Shown here: in pieces, positions 42,351 to 51,024 of the stretch | Layout: the number at the start of each line of letters is the position of its first letter | Position numbering within the stretch: the stretch's first letter is position 1 | NCBI GenBank assembly: GCA_945860165.1 | Contig: CAMAPL010000001.1 | Span: forward strand, 1 to 64,000 | Source: Rhizobium sp. Q54 | GTDB taxonomy: Bacteria > Pseudomonadota > Alphaproteobacteria > Micropepsales > Micropepsaceae | Direction of reading: 5' to 3' | DNA length: 64,000 nt | Notes under the pieces: model-generated | Told to the model about the DNA's origin: nothing | What the model saw: only the letters and a program-made list of their open reading frames with translations | Database searches by the model: none | Made by a program: the position numbers and the translations under genes

Positions 42351-43136
42351 ATGCTTGTAGACTCGCATTGCCATCTCGATTTCCCGGAATATGAGGGCAA
42401 GGTAGAAGACGTGCTGGCGCGCGCGCGCGCCGCCGGGGTTGGCGTCTGTGTCAGCATCGGCACCGAACTGAAGCGCTTTCCCGGCGTGAAGGCAGTGGCG
42501 GAAGCCCATGCCAATGTCTGGTGCAGCGTCGGCGTGCATCCGCATGAAGCGGAAAAAGAATTGCTGGACGACGAGGCGGCGCTGGTCGCAGAGGCTGCCC
42601 ATCCCAAGGTCGTTGCCATCGGCGAAACCGGCCTGGATTATTATTACGAACATTCCCCCCGCGCGCCGCAGCAGGAGAATTTCCGTAGCCATATTGCGGC
42701 GGCGCGGCGGACTGGGCTGCCGGTTATTGTCCATACGCGCGACGCCGATGACGACACGATCGACATCCTGCGCGAGGAGATGGCCAAGGGCGCCTTTACC
42801 GGGTTGATCCATTGTTTCACCGGCACCCAGAAGCTGGCCGATGCCGCGCTGGAACTGGGTCTTTATATATCGGTGTCGGGCATCGCCACCTTCAAGAACT
42901 CGACGCCTTTGCGCGACGTGATCAAGAGCGTGCCGCTGGACCGGCTGCTGGTGGAGACCGACGCGCCGTACTTGGCGCCGGTGCCGCACCGGGGCAAGAC
43001 CAATGAGCCGTCCTTCGTGGTCCACACCGCCGCCATGCTGGCGGAACTGAAGGGCGTCAGCGAGAAAGAACTGGCCGCGGCCACCACCGCGAATTTCTTC
43101 CGACTGTTTTCCAAGGTTCTCCCGCCCGATGCTTGA
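42351..43136 (+). CDS. TatD-family metal-dependent DNase
   Basis: The 261 residues hold the family motifs: DSHCHLDFPE (His-x-His metal ligands), VGVHPHEAE, AIGETGLDYYY (bridging glutamate), VIVHTRDADDD, LIHCFTG and VETDAPYLAPVPHRG. TatD enzymes are 3'-5' exonucleases of the amidohydrolase fold. The stop overlaps the start of the MBL gene by 8 bases. Usual position after holB/metG in this group of bacteria. Confidence 0.9.
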   Translation: MLVDSHCHLDFPEYEGKVEDVLARARAAGVGVCVSIGTELKRFPGVKAVAEAHANVWCSVGVHPHEAEKELLDDEAALVAEAAHPKVVAIGETGLDYYYEHSPRAPQQENFRSHIAAARRTGLPVIVHTRDADDDTIDILREEMAKGAFTGLIHCFTGTQKLADAALELGLYISVSGIATFKNSTPLRDVIKSVPLDRLLVETDAPYLAPVPHRGKTNEPSFVVHTAAMLAELKGVSEKELAAATTANFFRLFSKVLPPDA

Positions 43137-43935
43137 AGTTCGCATCTTGGGTTGTGGCTCATCGGGCGGCGTGCCGCGGGTGGCAGAGGGCGCGCCCAAC
43201 TGGGGCGTCTGCGATCCCAGCAATCCGAAAAACCGCCGCCTGCGCTGCTCTATTCTGGTGACGCAACGCGGGCCGGACGGCGAGACCCGGGCGCTGGTGG
43301 ATACTTCGCCCGACCTGCGCGAGCAGTTGCTGGCAGCAAGGGTTGGCCGGCTGGAAGGGATTTTGATCACCCATGACCATGCCGACCAGACACACGGCAT
43401 GGACGATCTGCGGGTTCTGGTGCTGCAGCAGCAGGGCAAGAAAATTGACCTGTGGTCCGACAAGTTTGCGCTGGACAGCCTGAACAACAAGTTCAGCTAT
43501 ATCTTCAAGACCCCCGACAATGGCGATTATCCGCCCATTCTCGCCGCGCACGAGCTTGCTGAACCCTTCGCGCCGTTCGAGATCGCCGGTCCCGGCGGGA
43601 CGCTGCCGGTGCTGGCCATCGGGCACGGCCATGGCCGCATCCGCAGTCTGGGATTCCGTTTCGGCAACATCGCCTATTCGCCGGATGTCGACGCGCTGGA
43701 CGAAGCCGCCTTCGCGGCGCTGGAAGGGCTGGACTGCTGGATCGTGGATGCCCTGCGGCACACGCCCCATCCCAGCCATGCCCATCTGGGACGCACGCTG
43801 GAATGGATCGCGCGGGTGAAACCCCGGCGCGCCGTCCTTACCAACATGCATGTCGACATGGATTACGATGCCCTGAAGCGCGAGCTGCCACCGGGCGTCG
43901 ATCCTGGGTATGACGGCATGACCATCACAGCCTGA
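43129..43935 (+). CDS. MBL-fold metallohydrolase (PhnP-like)
   Basis: The 268-residue protein has the metallo-beta-lactamase signature THDHADQTHGMDD (zinc ligands His, His, Asp, His), an upstream VDTSPDLREQLL and a late TNMHVDMDYDALK. GSGTS-like loop GCGSSGGVPR at the start is typical of the RNase Z/PhnP group of phosphodiesterases. It overlaps tatD and probably ends the rlpA-to-MBL run; the terminator behind it serves the opposite strand. The natural substrate is unclear, probably a cyclic phosphodiester or a nucleotide. Confidence 0.85.
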   Translation: MLEVRILGCGSSGGVPRVAEGAPNWGVCDPSNPKNRRLRCSILVTQRGPDGETRALVDTSPDLREQLLAARVGRLEGILITHDHADQTHGMDDLRVLVLQQQGKKIDLWSDKFALDSLNNKFSYIFKTPDNGDYPPILAAHELAEPFAPFEIAGPGGTLPVLAIGHGHGRIRSLGFRFGNIAYSPDVDALDEAAFAALEGLDCWIVDALRHTPHPSHAHLGRTLEWIARVKPRRAVLTNMHVDMDYDALKRELPPGVDPGYDGMTITA

Positions 43936-43979
43936 AAAGAAAAAGCCCGCCTCCCTCCATGCGGAGAGAGACGGGCTTG
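43932..43979 (-). terminator. intrinsic terminator of the bicupin gene pair
   Basis: On the minus strand a hairpin of AAGCCCG...CGGGCTT with a GC-rich inner part and a four-base loop is followed by TTTTTCTTTT. It ends transcription of the minus-strand genes at 43993-45912, and because of the T-tract direction it does not serve the plus-strand gene, with whose stop codon its tail overlaps. Confidence 0.8.
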
Positions 43980-43992
43980 AAGCGGATTGCCG

Positions 43993-44946
43993 TTACTGCC
44001 GGCCTTGCGCATTCTCGGCATAGTTGTGCTGCAGGGTCGGGCTGCGATTAAAGGCAAGCCTTGTGTCGATCTGTCCCGCAGCAAAGCTGGCGCGATGGTA
44101 ACGGCCCGGGGTGGCATAAACGATATCCCCGGCATTGGCGGTGATCAGGCCGACGCCTTCGATCAGGTAATCGATCTTGCCTTCCGGAATGAACCAGAAT
44201 TCGTCTGTGTTGATGTGGAAATGACCCCGGTTGGTGCTGGGGGGTGTGGGAACGCCCATGCCGCGGATGATGGCGAGCTGGTTTTCGTTGTCGTTGACGA
44301 AATAGCGCGGCCAGCCGGTACCGCCGTTCGGATATTTGGCGATCACGTCCTTGAAGAAGTCCAGATAGGCTTTGTTGATGTCGTCATAGGGCACGTTGCC
44401 GCCGGCGCGCAGGCCCGGCGGATAGCTGACCTTTTCATACTTCTGGACGCCAACGGAGGCCGGCACCGGCTCGCCTTCATTGAAGGCATAGCTGGGCAGG
44501 GTGTCGTTGCGGCGGACTTCGAAGAACAGCGCCGGTTCGTCGCCCACCACTTCCAGACTGTAGCGCATGCGCAGCGGGGTCTGGACCAGGAAGCCCTTGG
44601 TGGCGATGAACGGCTCCTGACCCTGGATGTTGAAGCGGACCTGACCGCCCCACACCACCCACACCGTGCGGTCGTCGGCAAAGAAGATGGTTCGGGTCTT
44701 TTCGCCCGGCGCCATCTGGATCCACTGGGCGTGATAGCGGTCGGTCTTGACCACATCTTCCTTCCAGCTCTTCTGGCCCTTGTGCTTGGCCAGTACCTCG
44801 GTGATGCGGGTGATCGGCTTGTTGGGCGCGGAATAGGCAACCATCTTCTTGGGCACCCAGGACATATAGAGCTTGCGTTCCTGCGCGGCGGCCGGAATGA
44901 CCAACAGTGCAAGCGCCAGGGCCGCAAATTTCGTGATGTTTCTCAT
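43993..44946 (-). CDS. exported bicupin protein, copy 2
   Basis: The 317-residue product has a signal peptide (residues 1-21, ending PAAAQ) and two cupin-like domains. The C-terminal one keeps GHFHINTDEFWFI...G, with the HxH and downstream ligands of a metal-binding cupin; the N-terminal one is degenerate (WVVWGGQVRFNIQGQEPF, without the histidine pair). It is a tandem paralogue of 44959-45912, separated by 12 bases. Periplasmic cupins bind or convert small acids or sugars; nothing more specific can be said. Terminator at 43932-43979. Confidence 0.82.
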   Translation of the reverse strand: MRNITKFAALALALLVIPAAAQERKLYMSWVPKKMVAYSAPNKPITRITEVLAKHKGQKSWKEDVVKTDRYHAQWIQMAPGEKTRTIFFADDRTVWVVWGGQVRFNIQGQEPFIATKGFLVQTPLRMRYSLEVVGDEPALFFEVRRNDTLPSYAFNEGEPVPASVGVQKYEKVSYPPGLRAGGNVPYDDINKAYLDFFKDVIAKYPNGGTGWPRYFVNDNENQLAIIRGMGVPTPPSTNRGHFHINTDEFWFIPEGKIDYLIEGVGLITANAGDIVYATPGRYHRASFAAGQIDTRLAFNRSPTLQHNYAENAQGRQ

Positions 44947-44958
44947 GTTTGCGGTCCT

Positions 44959-45912
44959 TTACTGCTCGCCGCCGGCTTCAGGGCCGAAAGCGTGGAATGT
45001 GTAGGGATTGGCGTTGAAGGAAAGACGCGTATCGGTCTGGCCGTCGACGAAGCTGGCGCGGTGCCAGCGGCCGGGCGGCACGAAGACGATGTCACCGGCA
45101 TCGGATTTGACCAGACCGATATCCTCGATCAGGTGCTCGATCTTGCCTTCCAGGATGAACCAGAACTCGTCACGCCCGACATGGAAGTGTCCCTTGTTGG
45201 TCGGCGGCGGCGTCGGCACGCCCTTACCGCGGATGATGTTGGACATGTTGCCTTCGTCCATCATCACCAGTGAGGGATTGGGGCCCTTGACCGGGTCCTT
45301 AGCCACCACATCCTTGAAGAAATCCACGAAGGGCTTGTTTACGCCCTGATAGGTGTCGGGCGCGTCGCGGGTGGAGATCTTGATGTATTCGGTGCCGTCC
45401 GGCGCATTGGGCGGCTTGGGTTCGCCATTGTCGGCCGGGAAGTTTGGATGCATGCCCGCGCGCGTCACTTCATAGCGCAACGCCGGTTCGCTGCCGACAT
45501 TCTCCATGCTGTAGCGCACGCGCTGCGGTACCTGCACCAGGAAGCCCTTGGTCACCGTGAACGGCTCCTGGCCCTCGATGTTGAAGCGAATCTGGCCCTG
45601 CCACACCACCCACATCACGCGGTCGTCGCCGTAATAGCGGGTCGAGAGTTTCTCGCCCGGCGCCATCGACACCCAGCGGGTGTCGAAGCGGTCGGTCTTG
45701 ATCACCTGCTCGGTCCAGCTAGCCTGGCCCTTATGCTTGGCGAGAACTTCCGACAGGCGGACGACCGGCTTGTTGCTGCCATAGGCCGGAAGCTTGGTCG
45801 GCCTGGGCGAATAGGCCAGCAACGACTTGGCGGGTTGCGCCAGCGCGGGCAGGGCCGCGGCCGCCACCAGGGCGGCGGCACAGCCCAGCATGAGTTGCTT
45901 CGAAATACGCAT
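44959..45912 (-). CDS. exported bicupin protein, copy 1
   Basis: ATG 45912 (MRISKQLM...) follows GGAG by 8 bases; the frame extends upstream by three codons to GTG 45921. The signal peptide ends ALPALAQ. As in copy 2, a degenerate N-terminal cupin (WVVWQGQIRFNIEGQEPF) and a C-terminal one with GHFHVGRDEFWFILEGKIEHLIEDIG are present. Identity with copy 2 is high in the cupin cores, low at the ends. Divergent from the Tat-exported isomerase gene; the two share a 250-base region with dyads. Probably a duplicated pair acting on the same periplasmic substrate. Confidence 0.83.
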   Translation of the reverse strand: MRISKQLMLGCAAALVAAAALPALAQPAKSLLAYSPRPTKLPAYGSNKPVVRLSEVLAKHKGQASWTEQVIKTDRFDTRWVSMAPGEKLSTRYYGDDRVMWVVWQGQIRFNIEGQEPFTVTKGFLVQVPQRVRYSMENVGSEPALRYEVTRAGMHPNFPADNGEPKPPNAPDGTEYIKISTRDAPDTYQGVNKPFVDFFKDVVAKDPVKGPNPSLVMMDEGNMSNIIRGKGVPTPPPTNKGHFHVGRDEFWFILEGKIEHLIEDIGLVKSDAGDIVFVPPGRWHRASFVDGQTDTRLSFNANPYTFHAFGPEAGGEQ

Positions 45913-46020
45913 GCATGACACTCCAGTTACGTGAAAAGGGAAATTCGCTGTCGGCCCCCGCGCATTTGATGCGCTCTTGAAGTTAGGCTCTCATTTTTGG
46001 TCGGGGGAGTAAATCGGGCG

Positions 46021-46077
46021 GCAACAGCGCACCTGTCGCAAACCTTCGCACCGTAATGCACTTGTTGCGTTGCAACA
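46021..46077. promoter_or_regulatory. dyad symmetry pair in the bicupin/isomerase divergent region
   Basis: A perfect inverted repeat TGTTGC-GTT-GCAACA lies at 46063-46077. A second, imperfect one, GCAACAG...CTGTCGC, lies at 46021-46038. The GCAACAG half-site occurs in both. The region (45913-46174) separates two divergent catabolic genes, so these look like operator sites for one regulator, but no regulator gene is present in the window. Confidence 0.45.
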
Positions 46078-46174
46078 GAAAGTCGGCGCCGCGCGCATTA
46101 CGCCGCACTTGACTTAATGTCACCCGCGCCCAAACGTCATGCCAAACAAGACAAGCTGTTCGAGGAAAACCACC

Positions 46175-47233
46175 ATGAAAAACCTGCAACGCCGCCACTT
46201 TATCGTCGGCGCCACCGCTGCGGCCGCGACACTGTCCGCCGGGCTGACCACCAGCGCGTCGGCCTGGGCGCAGAAGATCAAGCACATCCCGCTTGATCCG
46301 GTGAACCCCAATATCCGGTTCGGCACCACCGGTTCGATCTGGGGCGAGGCGGGCGTGGGCGCCACGCGCATCTATTCCACCGAGCAGGCGATCAAGATGT
46401 GCTCGAAGGTCGGCCTGCAGGGCGTCGAGCCCTATGCCGGCGGCTGGGAAGAGTATCGCAACAAGCCCGAAGAGCTGATGAAGATCTGCACCGAAAACAA
46501 CGTCCAGCTGATCGACGCCTCGAATGGCGGCAAGACTCAGTCGACCAACTTCATCGACAAGGAGCAGATTCCCAAGACCCTTGCCGACCATGTCGCCTTC
46601 GCCCGCGACTTCCTGCAGGTGTTCGGATGCGCCCAGTGGAAGATCAACATGGGCGCGCGTCCGCCGGGTGGCCCCAATCCCGACCAGATGAAGCAACTCT
46701 GCAATACGCTGAACGAGCTGGGCCGCCGTACCCTGGAGTATGGCATCAAGCTCGCGCCGCATCCGCACATCTGGGGGCCGCTGGAACGCGAAGAGGAAAT
46801 CCGCCGCGCGCTCGAACTGACCGATCCGAAGTATGTCTGGTTCACCTTCGACACCGGTCACCTGACCCTGGGCGGCGCCGACGCGGTGCAGATGCTCAGC
46901 GACTATTTCCCGCGCGTCGCGAAGATCCACATGAAGGATACCTACGCCAAGTATCGCGGCAACAAGCAGACCCCGACGCCGGAAATGCACAAGGAAGCCA
47001 GCGTCTATCACAATTTCGGCGGCGGCGGCGTCGACTTTCCGGCTCTGTTCAAGGTGCTGCGCGACCGCAAGTTCAACGGCTGGGTGGTGATGGACGTGGA
47101 TGGGCCGCGCAAGGGCGATGACGGATTCGACGCCATCGGCGGCAACATGCATGTCGCGACCGACAATTACATCATGAACAACATCAACTATCTGCGTCAC
47201 GTGCTGGGCGTGAAGCTGCCGCCGCAGATCTAG
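46175..47233 (+). CDS. Tat-exported sugar phosphate isomerase/epimerase-like protein
   Basis: ATG 46175 is preferred because GAGGAAAA precedes it and the twin-arginine motif QRRHFIVG follows at once; the open frame starts 36 bases earlier. The 352-residue product is exported by Tat (hydrophobic segment ending ASAWAQ). The remainder is an AP-endonuclease-2-type TIM barrel as in xylose isomerase-like sugar isomerases/epimerases: EPYAGGWEEY, the metal-site segments WFTFDTGHLTLGGAD and KIHMKDTY, and GWVVMDVDGPRKGDD. It probably binds divalent metal and changes a sugar or polyol in the periplasm. It opens the unit with CHRD and PQQ-dehydrogenase genes. Confidence 0.82.
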   Translation: MKNLQRRHFIVGATAAAATLSAGLTTSASAWAQKIKHIPLDPVNPNIRFGTTGSIWGEAGVGATRIYSTEQAIKMCSKVGLQGVEPYAGGWEEYRNKPEELMKICTENNVQLIDASNGGKTQSTNFIDKEQIPKTLADHVAFARDFLQVFGCAQWKINMGARPPGGPNPDQMKQLCNTLNELGRRTLEYGIKLAPHPHIWGPLEREEEIRRALELTDPKYVWFTFDTGHLTLGGADAVQMLSDYFPRVAKIHMKDTYAKYRGNKQTPTPEMHKEASVYHNFGGGGVDFPALFKVLRDRKFNGWVVMDVDGPRKGDDGFDAIGGNMHVATDNYIMNNINYLRHVLGVKLPPQI

Positions 47234-47258
47234 CAATCGGCGAAGGGGTGGGGGACTC

Positions 47259-47696
47259 ATGACACGCTTTTCGGGCGTTCTTGGAATCGTGGCTGCGATG
47301 CTGCTGGTCTGCGTGCCCGCCCGGGCCGCGGACTATGAAGCACAGCTTGATCCGGCGCCGTTCGATGCCAGCACGCGCGCCGACATCCTGGGCAGCATCG
47401 GGCAGGTCAGCGCCATGCTGAATGGCAACACCCTGACGGTGAACGGTACCTTCAAGGACATGACCTCGCCCGCCACCGCGGCATCGCTGCGGGTCGGATT
47501 GATGAAGGGCGTGCTGGGCGAGGCCATCGGCACGCTGACGGTGACACGCACGCCGCAAGGCACCGTGTCGGGCAGCGTGCATCTCACGCCCGCGCAGATC
47601 GAGGCCCTGAACCGCCAAGCCTTCTATGTCCGCGTCGACAGCGAAAAGGCGCCCGAGGGCAACCTGCAAGGCTGGCTGGAAGCCAAGGGGAACTAG
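47259..47696 (+). CDS. exported CHRD-domain protein
   Basis: The 145-residue protein has a signal peptide (residues 1-23, ending ARAAD) and one CHRD-type beta-domain: 'LNGNTLTVNGTFKDMTSPATAASLRVG', LTPAQIEALN and a late VDSEKAPEGNLQGWL. CHRD domains, first described in chordin, bind partners; the bacterial ones have no firm function. It lies 25 bases after the isomerase and 2 bases before the PQQ dehydrogenase, so is probably cotranscribed and serves the same pathway. Confidence 0.8.
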   Translation: MTRFSGVLGIVAAMLLVCVPARAADYEAQLDPAPFDASTRADILGSIGQVSAMLNGNTLTVNGTFKDMTSPATAASLRVGLMKGVLGEAIGTLTVTRTPQGTVSGSVHLTPAQIEALNRQAFYVRVDSEKAPEGNLQGWLEAKGN

Positions 47697-47698
47697 AA

Positions 47699-49867
47699 AT
47701 GTCTGTCACTGGAAGACTGCTTGCGGGCGCCGCTGTCATCATCGGCATTGGCGGGGCTTACGCCGTTGCCCAGCAAGCGCAGCAGCCTGCTATCTATACC
47801 GCCCAGCAGGCGGTCGCGGGCAGGACGGTGTATGCGCAGCAATGCGCCGGCTGCCACCGGGACAATCTGACGGGCAGCGCCGAGGCACCGCCGCTGGGCG
47901 GCAAGGGCTTCGTCAACGCCTGGGGCAGCCGCACCACTGCCGATTTCTACAAGTTCATCGCCGTGTCGATGCCGGTCGGCGCGCCCGCGAGCCTGAGCGA
48001 GGCCCAGTACACCAATGTCGTCGCGTACCTGCTGGCGGCCAACGGTGCGCGTCCCGGCGCCAAGCTCTTTAGCAAGACTGTCAGCGTCAGGATTTCCAGC
48101 GTGGCCACCGGCGCCCCGGCGCAGGTCGCCGCCGCCAAGCCGGCCGCATCCCGCGCGAAACCGGCGCCGGCGGCTCCGGCCCTGGTGCCGCTGAACCAGC
48201 GTACCGACCTGATGCCGCCGCCGTTCCAGCTTGGCCATACCGTGAAGGGCACGGTGAAGAATTACACCGATGTCAGCGACGAGATGCTGCGCAATCCGGC
48301 GGACGGCGACTGGCTGATGTACCGGCGCAATTACCAGGGCTGGAGCTACAGCCCGCTCAAGCAGATCACCACCGCCAACGTCAAAGGCCTGACGCTGAAA
48401 TGGGCGTGGAACATGAACGAGGGCGGCGCCAACCAGCCGACACCCATCGTCCATGCCGGGGTGATCTTCCTGGCCAACACATCGAACACGGTGCAGGCGC
48501 TGGATGCGAAGACCGGCGACCTGATTTGGGAAAACCGTCTGGGCCCGCAATCGCGCGTCGCCTATGGCGGCAACCGCAGCCTGGCCGTCTATGAAGACAA
48601 GGTCTATGTCGCCACCACCGACGCCAGGGTCCATGCCCTGGACGCGCGCACCGGCCGCGTGGTGTGGCAGCACATGCTGGGCCTCGAGCACAATTCCAGC
48701 ACCAGCGGCGTGATGGTGATGCGCGGCAAGCTTGTGACCGGTCTCACCGGTTGCGGCAGCTACTCGCTGAACAATTGCTATATCAGCGGACTGGATGCGC
48801 GGACCGGCGCGCCGGTCTGGAAGTTCTACACCACCGCGCTGGAAGGCCAGCCGGGCGGCGATACCTGGAACGGCCTGCCCAATCATTTGCGCGGCGGCGG
48901 CGATACCTGGATCGCGGGCACCTATGACCCTGATCTCAATACCACCTATTGGGGCGTGGCCCAGGCCAAGCCCTGGTTCCGCGCCAGCCGCAGAACCGGC
49001 GATGGCGCCACGCTCTATTCCAGTTCAACCCTGGCGCTCAATCCCGACGACGGAACGCTGAAATGGCATTTCCCGCATGCTCCCGGCGAGTCGCTGGACC
49101 TGGACGAAGTGTTCGAACGCGTGCTGGTCGATCACGGCAAGGACAAGACGCTGCTGACCATCGGCAAGCCCGGCATCCTGTGGAAGCTGGACCGCGTCAC
49201 CGGAAAGTTCATCGCCGCCAAGGAAACCATCTTCCAGAACGTCTTCTCGAAGATCGACCAGAAGACCGGCGAGGTGACGTACCGGGAAGACATTCTGAAG
49301 CATAAAACCAACGAATGGCTGTCGTCATGTCCTGGCCCCCAAGGCGGCCATGACTGGCAGGCCACCAGCTATCACCAGCCCACCGACCAGCTGATCATTC
49401 CGCTCAGCCAGAGCTGCGTGATGATCCGCGGGCTGGACGTGGACCCGAAGCTGGGCGGCGGCGGCACCGCGGCCCAGCAGAAGTTCTACTTCACCCCCGG
49501 ATCCAAACAGCAGCTTGGCCGCCTGTCGGCCTATCGCGCCAGTGACATGAAGGAGATGTGGACCTGGGAGCAGCGTTCGCCCTTCCTGTCGGCGGTGCTG
49601 TCGACCGCGGGCGGCGTCGCCTTCGTGGGCGACTTCGACCGCCGCTTCAAAGCGGTCGATGTGACGAATGGGAAGGTGATCTGGGAAACCCGGCTGGGCA
49701 ACACGGTGCAGGGCTATCCCGTCAGCTTCAGCCTGGACGGCAAGCAGTATATCGCCGTCACCACCGGGCTTGGCGGCGGCAGCCCTCAGCAGAAGCCGAC
49801 CATGCTGCTGAACGAGGTCCGCCGCCCCGCCACCGGCAACATGCTGTACGTCTTCGCCGTCGACTGA
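47699..49867 (+). CDS. PQQ-dependent dehydrogenase with N-terminal c-type cytochrome
   Basis: The 722 residues begin with a signal peptide (ending AVAQQ) and a c-type heme domain with CAGCH at residues 49-53; an alanine/proline-rich linker (about 140-165) separates this from an eight-bladed PQQ propeller. The propeller keeps the family sequence WSYSPLKQITTANVKGLTLKW and several 'ALDA.TG...W' blade repeats. Two cysteines near GCGSYSLNNC could form the family's ring, but the classical vicinal pair is absent. It oxidises an alcohol or sugar in the periplasm, electrons leaving through its own heme. PQQ alcohol dehydrogenases of the usual quinohemoprotein type carry the heme at the C-terminus, so an N-terminal heme is a less common arrangement. 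Confidence 0.88.
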   Translation: MSVTGRLLAGAAVIIGIGGAYAVAQQAQQPAIYTAQQAVAGRTVYAQQCAGCHRDNLTGSAEAPPLGGKGFVNAWGSRTTADFYKFIAVSMPVGAPASLSEAQYTNVVAYLLAANGARPGAKLFSKTVSVRISSVATGAPAQVAAAKPAASRAKPAPAAPALVPLNQRTDLMPPPFQLGHTVKGTVKNYTDVSDEMLRNPADGDWLMYRRNYQGWSYSPLKQITTANVKGLTLKWAWNMNEGGANQPTPIVHAGVIFLANTSNTVQALDAKTGDLIWENRLGPQSRVAYGGNRSLAVYEDKVYVATTDARVHALDARTGRVVWQHMLGLEHNSSTSGVMVMRGKLVTGLTGCGSYSLNNCYISGLDARTGAPVWKFYTTALEGQPGGDTWNGLPNHLRGGGDTWIAGTYDPDLNTTYWGVAQAKPWFRASRRTGDGATLYSSSTLALNPDDGTLKWHFPHAPGESLDLDEVFERVLVDHGKDKTLLTIGKPGILWKLDRVTGKFIAAKETIFQNVFSKIDQKTGEVTYREDILKHKTNEWLSSCPGPQGGHDWQATSYHQPTDQLIIPLSQSCVMIRGLDVDPKLGGGGTAAQQKFYFTPGSKQQLGRLSAYRASDMKEMWTWEQRSPFLSAVLSTAGGVAFVGDFDRRFKAVDVTNGKVIWETRLGNTVQGYPVSFSLDGKQYIAVTTGLGGGSPQQKPTMLLNEVRRPATGNMLYVFAVD

Positions 49868-49886
49868 AGCGCTACTTCGCGGGCCC

Positions 49887-50333
49887 TTACTTGGCGGGTA
49901 CCGGCATGTGGATGGTCATCAGCGCCAGGCCCTGCGGGTTGGTAAACCAGTGCGGGGTGTTGGACGGGATCAGGGCATAGTCGCCCTTGGCGATCGGGCG
50001 CGAGGTGCCGCCCTCGATGGTGCCGTTGACCAGCTTGCCGCCGGTGATCAGCACGCAGCTGCCTTCCAGCACCTCGACCAGCTCGGACTGGGTGGGATGG
50101 TTGGAGGCGTTGGTCTGCTTGACGCGGAACTCCATCATCACCGGATAGCCATCGTCATTGGCGATCAGGATGTTCTTATTGCCGCCGCTGGCCTTGGCCT
50201 CGGCGATCATGGCCGCCACATCGGCGCCGGAGCTGAAGTGCTTGACCGGATGCTGGGTCTGGGCGGCGCCGGGCAGGGTGGCGCCCAGGACGAGGGCGAT
50301 GCCCAGGCCCGCGAACCTAAGAGACTGCTTCAT
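49887..50333 (-). CDS. exported small cupin protein
   Basis: The 148-residue product has a signal peptide (residues 1-24, ending GAAQT) and one cupin domain: SELVEVLEGSCVLITGG, GDYALIPSNTPHWFTNP and a late MTIHMPV. It is preceded on the minus strand by a purine-rich GAGGAAAC stretch. It converges on the PQQ dehydrogenase gene with a 19-base gap, and shows no close similarity to the bicupins beyond the fold. Binding or conversion of a small ligand is inferred. Confidence 0.78.
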   Translation of the reverse strand: MKQSLRFAGLGIALVLGATLPGAAQTQHPVKHFSSGADVAAMIAEAKASGGNKNILIANDDGYPVMMEFRVKQTNASNHPTQSELVEVLEGSCVLITGGKLVNGTIEGGTSRPIAKGDYALIPSNTPHWFTNPQGLALMTIHMPVPAK

Positions 50334-50457
50334 GTTTCCTCCTCAAACTCTTGTTTTTGTTGCGGGAATATTGTCTCAAAGACCCGCGCAAAACAATCCG
50401 CGCCGGCCGCCCGGACGGGTGTAAAATGCGCCGGCAACTTTCCCCTGGAGCATGGAT

Positions 50458-51024
50458 ATGAAGGTTCCGCTCGCACTATTCGTCGCCGCACTCGGACTGA
50501 CACTACCGACCGTGGCCCCGGCCCAGATCATCGTCTCGACCAAGAGCGGCCTGGCGCATGAGTGTTTTGTCTTGGCCAAGGCGGGCATCAAGGCCCGCGA
50601 GGGCGTGGAAGTCTGCAATGCCGCGCTACGGACGGCGGCTGTCAGCACCCGCGACCGGGCCGCGACCCATGGCAATCGCGGCGTGCTGCTGAACGTGATG
50701 GACAGGGTTGACCGGGCGGAGGCCGATTTCAGGGCGGCCATCCGGCTAGATCCGACGCTGGGCGATCCCTACGTCAATCTGGGCTCGATGATGATCCGCA
50801 AGAAGCAGTTCGAGCCGGCGATCACCCAGATCGACAAAGGCCTGGAACTGGGCATGAGCTTCCCGGCGATCGGCTATTACAACCGCGCCCTGGCCTGGGA
50901 TTATCTCGGCCGCTACTCTGAGGCCTATGCCGACTATCGCAAGGCGCTGGAACACGACCCCAGCTTCAAGCTGGCCAGCGACCGGCTGAAGGATTTCATC
51001 GTCACCCGCAAGCCGCAGGGTTAG
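50458..51024 (+). CDS. exported TPR protein
   Basis: ATG 50458 lies 7 bases after GGAG; the frame also has an ATG 6 bases earlier that overlaps this site. The 188-residue product has a signal peptide (residues 1-22, ending VAPAQ) and two to three tetratricopeptide repeats after a Cys-containing first helix (HECFVLAKAG...VEVCNAAL). Periplasmic TPR proteins act as assembly adaptors; the partner is not obvious. Its stop codon overlaps the stop of a small minus-strand gene (51021-51170). Confidence 0.75.
   Translation: MKVPLALFVAALGLTLPTVAPAQIIVSTKSGLAHECFVLAKAGIKAREGVEVCNAALRTAAVSTRDRAATHGNRGVLLNVMDRVDRAEADFRAAIRLDPTLGDPYVNLGSMMIRKKQFEPAITQIDKGLELGMSFPAIGYYNRALAWDYLGRYSEAYADYRKALEHDPSFKLASDRLKDFIVTRKPQG

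Noticed and set aside
43987-45273. 428-codon plus-strand frame
   Set aside because: It is antisense to both bicupin genes, which have signal peptides, cupin motifs and a terminator.
45983-47260. 425-codon minus-strand frame
   Set aside because: Antisense to the Tat-exported isomerase, whose family motifs are clear.
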